From Antedon mediterranea (taxonomy: Eukaryota > Echinodermata > Crinoidea > Comatulida > Antedonidae), in the NCBI RefSeq assembly GCF_964355755.1, contig NC_092671.1, forward strand, positions 22,835,070 through 22,899,069: a stretch of 64,000 bases of DNA. The letters run 5' to 3'. The position numbers were made by a program, and so were the translations under genes. Shown piece after piece: positions 34,393 to 44,694 of this stretch (position 1 is its first letter; every line of letters starts with the position of its first letter). The notes below the pieces were generated by a model, which did not search any database, was not told the DNA's origin, and saw only the letters and a program-made list of their open reading frames with translations.

Positions 34393-37381
34393 TAGGCTAG
34401 TCAATCTAGCATTTTGAGTGAAACAAATTGCAAACAGAGATTTTTTTTTTTTAAATGGTTACATATGATAAGGTGATTATTTTTTGAGCATCACACCTCT
34501 GACACTCATCCCGAAGGTATGCAAATTAGCTTAAATATGCAAATTAGGGTGAAATTACAGGGTTACCATATCTTAAAAACTACTAATCGTAGAGAGTTCA
34601 TTTTTGCACAGTCTGGTTCAGAATATATATATTTATATTTGCTCTAATGAGACATTTTACCTAAAAATGTCCGGAAGTACCAAATTTTGACCCTTGACCC
34701 CATTTCTCAATATTTACATAAATATGTGATTAAAATGTCTGTAGAGACTTTATTTTGGACTCAATGACTTGGATATTGTTTTTCAATACCCACCATAGAA
34801 CTGTATTATAATTCCTAAAATCACAACTTCGTCACGCACCTCGAAAGTATGCAAATTAGTAGTACAAGTAATATTAAATATGCAAATTAGGGAGTGAAAT
34901 TACAGCGTTGCCATATCTCGAAAACCGCTAATGCTAGAGTGTTGATTTTTTCACTAAAATATTTAAAATGTATATATTTATATTTGCTGTAATGAGACAT
35001 TTTACAAAAAAATTCCCGGAACTATGACATTTGACCCTCGACCCCATTTCTCAATATTGCATATATAATGAAAACTAAAATGTCTGTAGAGACTTTATTT
35101 TGCCCTCAAATGACTCGGATACAGGTTTCTAATAGCCAACATAGGAATGTTTAGTAAATCTCAAAATCACACCTGTATCACTCACCTTCAAAGTATGAAA
35201 ATTATTAGTACAAGTTACATGAAATATGCAAATTAGGGGATGAAATTACAGGTTCCTATATGTATCGAAAACCGCTAAGGTAGAGAGTTGATTTTTTCAA
35301 AAACTTGTTCAGAATGTACATATTTATATTTGCTCTAATGAAACATTTTACGAAAAAATGACCGGAAATACAACAATTGACCCTTGACCCTATTTATCAA
35401 TGTTTGCATACATAATGCGACTAAAATGTCTGTAGATAATTTTTTTGGACTCAAATGACTCGGATACAGTTTTCCTATTGTCAGCATAGGACCTCTTTGT
35501 AATTCCCAAAATCACATCTTTGTCACATACCTTGAAAGTATGCAAATTATTAGTACAAGTTACATGAAATATGCAAATTAGGGGTGAAATTACAGTCTTC
35601 CCATATCTCGAAAACCATTAATGCTAGAGAGTTGATTTGAATTCAGAGTTGATTCAGAATGTACATATTTATATTCGCTGTAATGAAACATTTTATGCAA
35701 AAATTGTCTTGATTGAATTATGACATTTGACCCTTGACCCTATTTCTCAATATTTTCATATAATTCAACTAAAATATCTGTACAGACTGTTTTGGCCTCA
35801 AATGACTCAGATACAGGTTTTCTATAGCCAGCATAGAACTGTAGTAATTCTCAAAATCACACCTTTGTTACTTCCCTAGAAAATATGCAAATTAGTAGTA
35901 CAAGAGGTGAAAGTTGCCATATCTCTATCGGTCATTAGCGTTTTTCGAGATACATAAGGCTGTAATTTGCATATTTCATATAACTTGTACTAATAATTTG
36001 CATACTTTCGAGTTGCTTGACTTTTGGAATTACTAAACGATCCTATACTGGCTATATAAAACCTGTATCCAAGTCATTTGAGACCAAAACAAAGTATGTA
36101 CATACATTTTAGTTGCATTATATGCAAATATTGAGAAATAATAATAATAATATCCTGGATTTATATAGCGCCTAATGTTGTGTAACCTCTAAGCGCTGTA
36201 CATAAACTAATACGAAAAAAGGGAATTCCAACCATGCCAAAACGAAGGCGTGATTTTGGGAATTACAAAGCGGTCCTATGCTGACTATAGCAAACATATA
36301 TCCGAGTTATTTGAGTCCAAAACAAAGTCTCTACAGACATTTTAGTCGCATTATGTATGCAAACATTAATAAATGGGGTCGAGGGTCAATTGTTGTATTT
36401 CCGGTCATTTTTTCGTAAAATGTTTCATTAGAGTAAATATAAATATGTACATTCTGAACAAGTTATTGAAAAAAATCAACTCTCTAGCCTTAGTGGTTTT
36501 CGATATATAGGAACCTTTAATTTCACCTTCTAATTTGCATATTTCATGTAACTTGTACTAATTTGTATACTTTGGAGGTGAGTGATACAGGTGTGATTTT
36601 GAGATCTACTAAACAGTCCTATGTTGGCTATTAGAAACCTGTATCGGAGTCATTTGACGGCAAAACAAAGTCTCTACAGACATTTTAGTTTCATTTATAT
36701 ATGCAATATTGAGAAATGGGGTCGAGGGTCAAATGTCATACTTCCGGTCAATTTTTTGTAAAATGTTTCATTGGAGCAAATAGAAATATGTACATTTTGA
36801 ATACGGCTGTGAAAAAATCAGCTCTCTAGCATTAGTGGTTTTCGAGATATAGGACAACTGTAATTTTTTCCCCTTATTTGCTTATTTTATTTAAATTGTA
36901 CTACTAATTTGCATACTTTCGAGGTGTGTGACAAAGGTGTGATTTTGGGAATTACAAAGTGATCCTATGCTGGCTATTAGGAACCTATGTCTGGGTCATT
37001 TGAGGGCAAAATAAAGTCTCTACAGACATTTTAGTCACATTGTATATGCAAACATTGAGAAATGGGGTCGAAGGTCAAATGTTGTACTTCCGGTCATTTT
37101 TTCGTAAAATGTTTTATTAGAGTAAATATAAATATATACATTTTGAATAGATCAGTGAAAAAATCAACTCTCTCGGACTAGTAGTTTTTGAGATATGGTA
37201 ACCTTGTAATTTCACCCTAATTTGCATATTTAAGCTAATTTGCATATCATCGGGATGAGTGACAGAGGTGTGATGCTCAAATTTTGATCTCCTCATCATA
37301 TATGACCATTTAAAAAAGAAAAATCTCTGTTTGCAATTTGTTTCACTTTGGGCTGTTTTTTTTGCTAGATTGACTAGCCTA
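34393..37381. mobile_element. Long-TIR palindromic transposon C, non-coding
   Basis: Starts TAGGCTAGTCAATCTAGCA and ends with the complement. Flanked by AAA (34390-34392 and 37382-37384). Relatives read CATTTAAAAGAGCGCGC at the empty site, so the 3-bp duplication is well supported. The 2989 bp consist almost entirely of ~330-bp units, about four per arm, head to head around ~35930. Each unit has CTAATTTGCATA-type, TACAGTTTGCCATATCTCGA-like, CTCTAATGA-type, ATGACCGGAA and TTGACCCTTGACCC blocks. The same blocks occur once in the TIR of element A, which ties C to A. No gene. Confidence 0.85.
36139..36215. repeat. Short interspersed repeat fragment in C
   Basis: An (ATA)n run followed by TCCTGGATTTATATAGCGCC and, ~25 nt later, CTAAGCGCTGTACA. 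This resembles a short repeat widespread in invertebrate genomes; it interrupts a 330-bp unit of the right arm. Confidence 0.45.
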
Positions 37382-37427
37382 AAAGAGCACGCATCAATAT
37401 TTCAAATATTTAAATTTCCTACACGTT
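37382..37427 (+). mobile_element. Family-1 Helitron fragment, right part
   Basis: Continues the Helitron split by element C for 46 bp, then is cut off at the start of element E (GACTGCTTGTCACC). Confidence 0.65.
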
Positions 37428-38389
37428 AAGACTGCTTGTCACCAAAAATCAGACAAGTAATTTAGTGGCAAGGGTCAAAATTTCGAATTGGCTCATATTT
37501 TGCACATTGGTAGACCTTGATGTAAGTAAACCTGATGTGTAGTTTGTTTGGTAAAATATCGCTTAGTTTTCGAGAAAATCGAAAATTAACGATTTTCGGC
37601 CAATTTTGTAAATTTTTGGTGTATAATTTACATTAAGTTTAACAGCCTCTGGAAGCCAAATGTAGCAACCTAGCGTTTTAATATTTTACACTTACGTTAA
37701 CTAGCATCTTGACAATAATTTAGTAAAGTTTCAAAAAATTTAATGAAATTCTAATATTTTTACGAATTAATTACTAATTAGCATATATAAAACTCTTAAA
37801 AAGTAGGGTAAAAACAAACGCATTTTTTTTCATGTGCAACAAATTTTTTTTTAATAAAAAAATCGTCAATCTACTGTTTAGATACTAATATTTATGAATC
37901 AAGTAAAACAAATTTGGGGAAACTATTTTCCGCTCTGCGCCAGAGCCACAAAATTGTATGAAATTCAAAGATTTTATCTGTCGGCAAGATCAATCAGATG
38001 TACCTATTGTTCTCTATTTACAGATTTAAGGTAAATTTTACTACGAGAAACAAACTTTAAAGGTAAACTGAAAGGTCCTGAATAATTTGGAATTACGTTT
38101 TAATATAAAAACATCTAAAAATAACGACTAACCCATGAAATTAAGCAATTACTGTCTGAGCTCAACATTATAACTCGCTTAGCTTCATCACCTGTTATGT
38201 TTTCCACTAGGTGAATTTATTCTTATTGTTATAATAATTATAATAATAATGATATTATTATTTTTTGCACTATACGCGCGCATGCACAGTTTATTTTTAT
38301 CAACAAAGTGTTCCATTTGACATGAGCATATACACGAATAATTTCGCCTAGTTGAAAACAGGCTATATAACATAATGTTCTTATCTTCT

Positions 38390-38790
38390 AATATAGGGAG
38401 TATTCACACGAGCACGTTAACGCTATTTTCCAAGGTCCCCCCACTTTGTAAACAACTTTCTGTGCGTGCGCAAGCATTACGAAAAACTTTAGTTACGTGC
38501 GTCGAGAACCTTATTTCTGAAAAATAGCGTAAATGAAAACGTTAACCAAAACATGATTAAACATGCCTGGCTAGGCTTAGTCTCTATAAACCCAAGGTAT
38601 TCCATGATTTGTTTTAATACGTGTGGCGTATGTTGCGTGCGCTACACATGCGTTGCGTTCTACACTTCCCGTCGAAGCGCGAATTCAAAAGAAGCAAGTA
38701 CGTTAACGCAAATGTTCACTGAACTCTGTTGTTATGCAAATGAGTAGAATGGTGACATCCGATAACGTTCATGTGCTCGTGCAAAATTTC
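38390..38790. mobile_element. Probable MITE inside element E
   Basis: TTCACACGAGCACGTTAACG near the left end and, inverted, CGTTCATGTGCTCGTG near the right end, with TAATA close to both. GC and CpG are higher than the surroundings. No ORF of note. Confidence 0.45.
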
Positions 38791-38929
38791 CTAATAATTC
38801 TTAGCCTAAACAATAAATTATTGTTTGTAAACTTGTAAACCATTGTTTCATCCCTTCGCTTTATTAAAAATTTACAGAACGCGACTTTAAATACTAACAA
38901 TTTAGACAACAGAATCGTCCCACATATTA

Positions 38930-39840
38930 AATTGTTATTTTAAAGAATTCTTCCAGACATAGTTTTACCTTCATTGCTACCTTAATCAATCGAGTAACTG
39001 TACACATTTCTTGCAACATTGGCAAAGAGAATCTGGAGAGTTTTTCTTGAGCTTTCAGTTCACAAATATTATGCATTTCAAACATTATTGGATGCTGCAA
39101 GCCTATTGTGTCAAGTACGGTTTGCAACAAAAGTTGAATTTCTCTTTAATTTTCCGTTTTTGAATCGTCTCCATTTTCTTCGACTTCGTCACCATCTTCA
39201 TTACTATCGTAATCATCATCTTCGTCATCATCATCATCATGAACGGCTGCATCTGTCCTTTTTTTAGCCAAGTGTGAGAAAAAACTTGCAATCTGCTGTG
39301 CTGTTAAAAATTGAGTCTTGCTAAATAGATGTGAACCATCGCTGTGCCTGGCCGATCTCATCTCTCGTGAGACATCACATTGATCAGCTTTCTGCTCCGT
39401 CTGCTCTCCAGCGTCAGAAACACCAAAAAGGTAGGTTTTCTGTACAGAAAATCGGGTTTTTTTTGCAGAGGACTTTAACGCCCAGCCCATTTGCAGTTTG
39501 GGGCCAATGTCAAACCGTGGCAAATCGTTGGTTCTTGTTGGTTCTGGATTTTTAGAAGTACCATCTTCTAGTTGTGTTGCCTATAATTTCATTGCCCTGT
39601 CATAAAGTGTTTCATGTTCTAGTGCGTTCTTGTGATTTTCATAATCTAAGTGTTTCTCTAGGGAAGAGTACCTCTGATATGACCTAATGCAACCTTGTTC
39701 GCGACAAAAGAACAGTTTGCTGGGGGTGCCAGGACTTTCTTCACTTTCTATTTGGTCGTCGTCATTTATATCAGCTTGTTCTTCATGAGATGTCTTGGCT
39801 TGTATTCTTGCTTTTACTGCAATAAATGATACTTGATTTA
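38930..39840 (-). pseudogene. C2H2 zinc finger / GWALK-type transposon gene relic
   Basis: Read from 39840 downward: an acidic lead-in (EEQADINDDDQIESEE), one C2H2 finger (CREQGCIRSYQRYSSLEKHL then DYENH), NALEHETLYDRAMKL and a stop. Next come QMGWALKSSAKKTRFSVQK, GEQTEQKADQCDVSREMRSA, FSKTQFLTAQQIASFFSHLA, a run of aspartates, and after another stop HPIMFEMHNICELKAQEKLS then RFSLPMLQEMC. This order, a finger followed by a GWALK..RF domain, is a recurrent uncharacterised invertebrate protein family often seen in multi-copy repeats. It contains at least two stops, so it is probably dead. Molecular function unknown; DNA binding is inferred from the finger. Confidence 0.65.
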
Positions 39841-39860
39841 TTTTGATCAGACGTTGTATC

Positions 39861-40416
39861 TTAATGGTTATGAATTAAATTGGGTAGCTTCAAGGGCACA
39901 CAGAATTTACTCAAAAGTAGATTTTGTCCTGCACCAATACCATACGCCATCCACACTTTCATGGACCTGCTTCCATACTCTATGTTGTTGATGTGACTCG
40001 CGCCTTTCCATTTCCCTGCTGCACAAATAGTACCACTCACTATCGATGCCCGTAAACCTAAACATGTATCTGTGTGCAGCGATTTCCTTCTGGCATGCTT
40101 GTAAAGGTAGGACTTCAGTGCTCTGTTTGCGATCTTTTCTATCGAATCCACAAGCTCCGCCGACAACCGATTTAAAAGAACATGAAATCTCCATTTTGTT
40201 TGAACTTAAAGCCATCAGACAATAATTATATATAAGAATTATTTTCAACACGTCTTTACATTGTAAGAGATAAACTAAAATGGATAACAAATCAGTTCCA
40301 TTGTCAACGTTAATGAAGATATCGTTATCTATCGAATATACGCAGTAAAGTTTTTTGTCTAGTGTGGTTAATGTTTTGAAACATTCTCGTTGAGTAAGTT
40401 CGACCAGGTTCGACAA
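39861..40416 (-). pseudogene. Unrecognised frames upstream of the zinc-finger relic
   Basis: Two overlapping minus-strand frames (101 and 169 codons) lie just upstream of the finger gene, inside element E. The residues do not resemble a family I recognise. One holds a Cys/Lys-rich stretch (GGACGFDRKDRKQS). They may be the degraded 5' half of the same gene or non-coding. Confidence 0.25.
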
Positions 40417-40999
40417 ACAGGAAAACGATAAAAAGTTAAAACAAATTTGTTTTTCAGTTTTATCCTATAAACTATGAGAGGATGGAATAATTTATAATAA
40501 TGTGGTTTGACAAAGAATAAGCGAGTGATTTTTACTTAATTGCTTAATTTCGTATATTGGTTATTAATTGAAATTTTACTAGAAACGTATTTTTTATTTA
40601 TTTTTTTTTGTTTAAATTGCAACTTAATTCAAAATTTATCTTTCAAGTTTGTTTCTCGTAATAAAAGTTTGGCTAAATAGAGAACAATAGGTACATCTGA
40701 TTGATAAAGCAGATAAAACCTTTGAATTTCTTACAACTTTGTGGCTCTGGCGCGGAGCTAGTTAACGTAAGTGTAAAAGATTAAAACGCTAGGTTGCTAC
40801 GTTTGGCTTCCAGAGGCTGTTAAACTTAATGTAAATTATACACCAAAAATTAACAAAATTGGCCGAAAATCGTTATTTTTCGATTTTTGTTCAACAACTC
40901 TCCTGTTTTGTGTTGCTTCATTAATTTCATTTGCTTTACATTTGTAGTAATCGTTTCTTAGCATGTGGAGTCTGCTTTTAATTCTCTTTTGTAGGTTCC

Positions 41000-42100
41000 T
41001 TGTGTGTTCTCGAGTATCATTTTCATATTATTTCTTATCTCTTTCGTAGATTCTATTACTGTTGAAGTTCTTGATCATCATCCCATGGGTAGCTTTCTTT
41101 GTGTCTTTTCAATTTTGGTATAAGATCTGTCGCTTTCTTTAGAGACGATGTCAAAAAGTCATGTTTCTCATCTTGGGTGTTCCTTTGTGTTGGGTTGTTC
41201 ACGTCATCGTCCATAGATTGTATTACGGCTTTCCTTACAATGATGTCCTTTAACATGTTCATGTCTGGTTTTCTACTTTTTGTACCGAGTATCCGTTTTC
41301 TTGGTTTCCATCTTGCAGCTTTATTTGCTGATGTTTCAAGTACGGTAATTATTAGACGATGATCTGATTGGAAATATGAATTTTATACCCTAACATCTTT
41401 GACAAAATTTCTAATCCAGGAATCACTTATACTGTATTCAATGACTTTTTTTGTTCATCCGTCATTGCTGTGCCATGTTATTCTGTGTTTTAGTGGATGC
41501 TCAAACCAAGTATTTAGGATGGATAATCTGTGTATGGAACAGAAGTCCAGGAGCATCTGTCCGTTTTCATTGTACCAGTCATTTCTTTTATCTGGATAAG
41601 AAAAACCTTCAAAGCATGTTTTGCTGGTTGTCATTGTTGACGTAGCATTGAAATCGCCTAGAATCAATAACTTTCTTCCTTTTTCCACTTTACTAATTTC
41701 TTGGAGTTTCTGATAAAATGATTCCTTTTTTGATAGTGGACTGTATTCCGTGGGTGCATATGCACTAATGACTCTAAGTTTACAGTTCTTTACAGCAAGA
41801 TCAGCAGCCATCGTTCTTTCTGATGTATGTTTTATTTCTGTTAAAGTTATTTAGACTTTAGATTGTCTAATGGCTATTCCTACACAAAACATTTTCTTTG
41901 TTTTGTTTCCTGTCCAATACACATTATATCCCTTATGACATATGGACCCACTACCCATTCTTCTCATCTCCTGCATACATGCTATGTCTAATTAGCATCT
42001 GTACAGTCATCAATGATTTCATTTAGGACAAAGTCATCTGATGCTGTTCTTACATTAATTTGACCTGCTTTCCATTTATAGAACTTCCTTCGAGTGCTGA
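41000..42100 (-). pseudogene. Non-LTR retrotransposon AP-endonuclease relic
   Basis: From high to low coordinate: ACMQEMRRMGSGSICHKGYN (motif with catalytic Glu) near 41990, LRVISAYAPTEYSPLSKK near 41770, LILGDFNATS near 41660 (GDFN motif), and LNTWFEHPLKHRITWHSNDG near 41480. Then comes DHRLIITV (SDH-like motif) near 41350 and a lysine-rich linker to 41056. This is the apurinic-endonuclease domain that nicks target DNA in RTE/CR1-type elements. Stops and frameshifts interrupt it, and the RT is missing. The relic ends against the truncated right TIR of element E near 40890. Confidence 0.75.
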
Positions 42101-43680
42101 CCTCGACCAGTGAAGCGTGGACGTTTTACAACAACAATTGAAATCCATCATACGTACATAATCTGAGTCCTTTTTATCTTAGATTACTGACCTTGTTTAT
42201 CTTCAACAAATAATACAAATATAATTAACATAATAAAAAACAGTAAAATATATGTTTAAAATTCACATGAACAGCTTCAAAGTCATGGTAAAATTAATAT
42301 CTTCAAATTCCGAGTCAACAACACAGAGTTGATAGCGAAACTACTATATCACTTGCTTGCTAGCCGCATAGACGCACATATACGATCTTTGTTATGTTGG
42401 TGGTCATCAACCCTAGATTTACAAAACTTTGGGTGATATGACGTCACGCAGCAAGCACATGGTTTTCTCATCAACTCTCACTGCGAATTTGACAAAAATG
42501 TTTCTGACTTTTTCAAGGGCATACAAAAACGATCGTTTTCATGCAGTTTATTTATTTTTTTTAAAAAGTTTATACTGTTCATTAGATACACATAATAATT
42601 ATCGGTGATAATACAGTACATAGGTTATGCTACGGTAATTAATTGAAAATAAATGCAATTTATTAACGCATGATTTTATTGTTCTTTCTGCACAATGTTC
42701 AAACTAACTCGGAGAGCCTGGCTGTGTCCTGGCTGTGTGAGTCGCGGCACCACGGCAGACCATGTGTTTACTGACTAAAAAGCAAACAATGCACTGTGGC
42801 CGACCGCATCATAATGCAACTCAAAGCATGAATTTGTTTTATAATTCAATACAAATTCAATTCAAAATTCTTTAATCATCCCACACAGGGTAATTCAAAT
42901 AAAAAGGTCAGGATTAAAATGATCGTGCAAAAAATACAAATAAATAACTTTGTATTGAATGTGCTTTTATCAACTAAAATGAGATGTGAAAAATATGAAT
43001 AAAAAAGCTTTAGCTAAATCATTTTAGCATCATTTAATTTCGGACACTTTTTGTGTCCGTAAGCAGCTGTAGTTTTATTATTCTATAATATTCATATTCA
43101 TCAGTCTGCCGACTGATTTGCATGTTGTCACTTTCATATCCCATATCCAGTGTATTTGCGCTTGTACACTATTTAATAATCATTATTATGGTAGACAACA
43201 CCCTTCTAGATAGACCACAATTTAATTACAGAATGGTTTTATATATTGTTGAACATGAAAACAACTATTCTTGTTTCCGCAGAAATGTATTTTTTATCCA
43301 TTTATGCTAAACTTTTTTATTTTATCTATATTTATAAAATAATTAATACACCACGAAAAATACCCAAAATAATATACTGTAGTTTGAAACTATATACTTT
43401 CGTTGGTGTTTGTGCGCATCATCTAATTCACACAGTACAAGTTTTCTTTAGCGTCTTTTATTTTAGCAAAGTCTGAACAGTCAAAAGTAAAGTATAAAGT
43501 TCCATATCCAGTATTGCTTTCCATTTTTTAGTCTACATATATTTCAAAGTAAATCGATAGTGTATAACAAAATCAATGGCGGTAAATACATAGTTCCGGA
43601 TTTTATTCTTGATACAAAACAAAGTACTTTTATACTTTCCTATGCAAAGTATATAACCACCCATAAGGCAGAGAATGAGA
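42101..43680. other. Mostly anonymous AT-rich sequence
   Basis: 42845-42900 looks like a minus-strand non-LTR 3' tail (on that strand GGGATGATTAAAG then TTGAATTGAATTTG). 42700-42830 is GC-richer without a recognised function. No frame or splice-bounded exon could be supported. Confidence 0.4.
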
Positions 43681-43684
43681 AAAG

Positions 43685-43750
43685 TCGCTCAAACCTAGAC
43701 TTAAACCCGGAACCTTCCGCTTTATATGCAGATGTCCTAACCATTAGTTA
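43685..43750 (-). repeat. Degenerate tRNA-like SINE head
   Basis: Minus strand: TAATGGTTAGGACATCTGCA, then GCGGAAGGTTCCGGGTTTAA, close to the tRNA-like sequence at 44406-44477 but with a decayed B box. No poly-A or target duplication identified. Confidence 0.5.
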
Positions 43751-43783
43751 TTATAAATAAATATTTAAGTTTTTTCAATATAC

Positions 43784-44153
43784 CTACTTTTTTTTAACAA
43801 ATCAGCAGATTCCACACTTTCTTTATCATCCTCACTATCGCTAGATGATAGTTCACTATCAACAACTGAACAAGTTTCTTTAAATTCTGCCAAATGGTGA
43901 TTGTTAAATGAATCATCCGATGTTTCTTTTTTTCTTAGCAACAAAGCTTCTCCAGTAGAATCAATTGAACTTCTAGTAAACTGTGAATTAGAGTCAAGGT
44001 TTTCCGTATTTGGTGAAAGATCTTCTATACTGGTAAGTGATGTTGATGGTGGAGTATTTGTACAAGAAGCTTTAAAATCGGCTACATTGATAATTGGCTT
44101 ATTCAAATCTCTTTCAGTGGTTTGTAATTTTGTTAAAACTTCAGTATTAGTAT
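43784..44153 (-). CDS. Candidate host-gene exon, Ser/Asp/Glu-rich
   Basis: A 370-nt minus-strand segment is open throughout. Upstream is a pyrimidine-rich acceptor (CTGTTTTTATTTTTTTCAAG). Downstream, AGTAG|GTATAT is a plausible donor. It begins in phase 1 and ends in phase 2. The peptide runs DTNTEVLTKLQTTERDLNKP, then NTPPSTSLTSIEDLSPNTEN, RSSIDSTGEALLLRKKETSD and DSELSSSDSEDDKESVESAD. It looks like a hydrophilic, disordered, possibly phosphorylated region. No transposon family fits. Its entry phase matches the exit phase of the candidate exon at 54607-54729 (joined codon GAT). Without the remaining exons the gene cannot be named; a fortuitous open stretch remains possible. Confidence 0.45.
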
Positions 44154-44159
44154 CTTGAA

Positions 44160-44405
44160 AAAAATAAAAACAGTTGAGGTAAAGTTATTATGATAATAAT
44201 TAAATGAAATCTACTTAATTTGTGAAATTTTAGTGATATAAGATGATATAATATATATAATAAGTATAGTAATTTTGAGCAATTTTATGTCAACATAAAT
44301 TTCCTTTTGGATAAATAAAATGAACTATGAACTATATATACTGAAAATGTATTAATTAATTTGCCAACGATAAGATGAGGAAATCTGTGAGAATAAAAAA
44401 AAGCC
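44160..44405. other. AT-rich, probable non-LTR 3' tail
   Basis: 44318-44340 reads AATAAAATGAACTATGAACT, resembling the short tandem tail of a plus-strand non-LTR element. Otherwise featureless. If the flanking exons are real, this is intron. Confidence 0.35.
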
Positions 44406-44477
44406 ACCCCAACCGAGACTCGAACCCGGAACCTTCTGCTTGATATGCAGATATTCTAACCATTAAACCACTGGGGC
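44406..44477 (-). tRNA. tRNA-like sequence, likely SINE head rather than a functional tRNA
   Basis: On the minus strand the 72 nt fold as a cloverleaf: acceptor GCCCCAG with a GGGGT partner, D-arm with AATGGTTAGA, anticodon stem TCTGC/GCAGA around ATATCAA, and T-arm CCGGG-TTCGAGT-CTCGG. The anticodon position reads ATC (Asp-like, but not the usual GTC). A decayed relative 700 bp away suggests a dispersed tRNA-derived repeat. Class is uncertain. Confidence 0.45.
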
Positions 44478-44694
44478 TTTCATGATATTGTTCGAATTAG
44501 ATTGGATAGCGACGCTTTAACATTCTCGGCGTGGAACAGTAGAACAGCACTGGTTGTCTCTCACTCTATTGTACGTACGCGCACCAGAGATCTAATTGAT
44601 CCTTATCTTTTCAGTACTTTTATTCACGAAGTGGGATTTCTGAAGAGATACTTTTATATATATATAAACACAACAGGCAAAGAACATTAATTCT
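44478..44694. other. No recognisable feature
   Basis: Short frames only; (TA)n run near 44650-44665. Confidence 0.35.

Larger units (their letters stand above)
37428..40885. mobile_element. Long-TIR DNA element E with zinc-finger gene relic
   Basis: 37565-38090 and 40630-40885 are inverted repeats sharing AACGATTTTCGGCCAATTTT, ACAGCCTCTGGAAGCC, CAACCTAGCGTTTTAA and CAGATGTACCTATTGTTCTC. The right repeat is truncated at 40885 by a non-LTR relic, so the outer right end and the target duplication cannot be read. The left outer end at ~37428 is inferred from where the Helitron stops. The left arm has a ~150-bp internal insertion (about 37710-37900) relative to the right arm. Confidence 0.7.

Noticed and set aside
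39103-39291. Met-rich minus-strand frame and His-rich plus-strand frame
   Set aside because: Both are alternative readings of the GAT-repeat run that encodes the Asp-rich tail of the zinc-finger relic.
44406-44477. Functional tRNA-Asp gene
   Set aside because: The cloverleaf is nearly intact, but the anticodon would be AUC instead of GUC and a decayed relative lies nearby, favouring a tRNA-derived repeat; kept only as tRNA-like.
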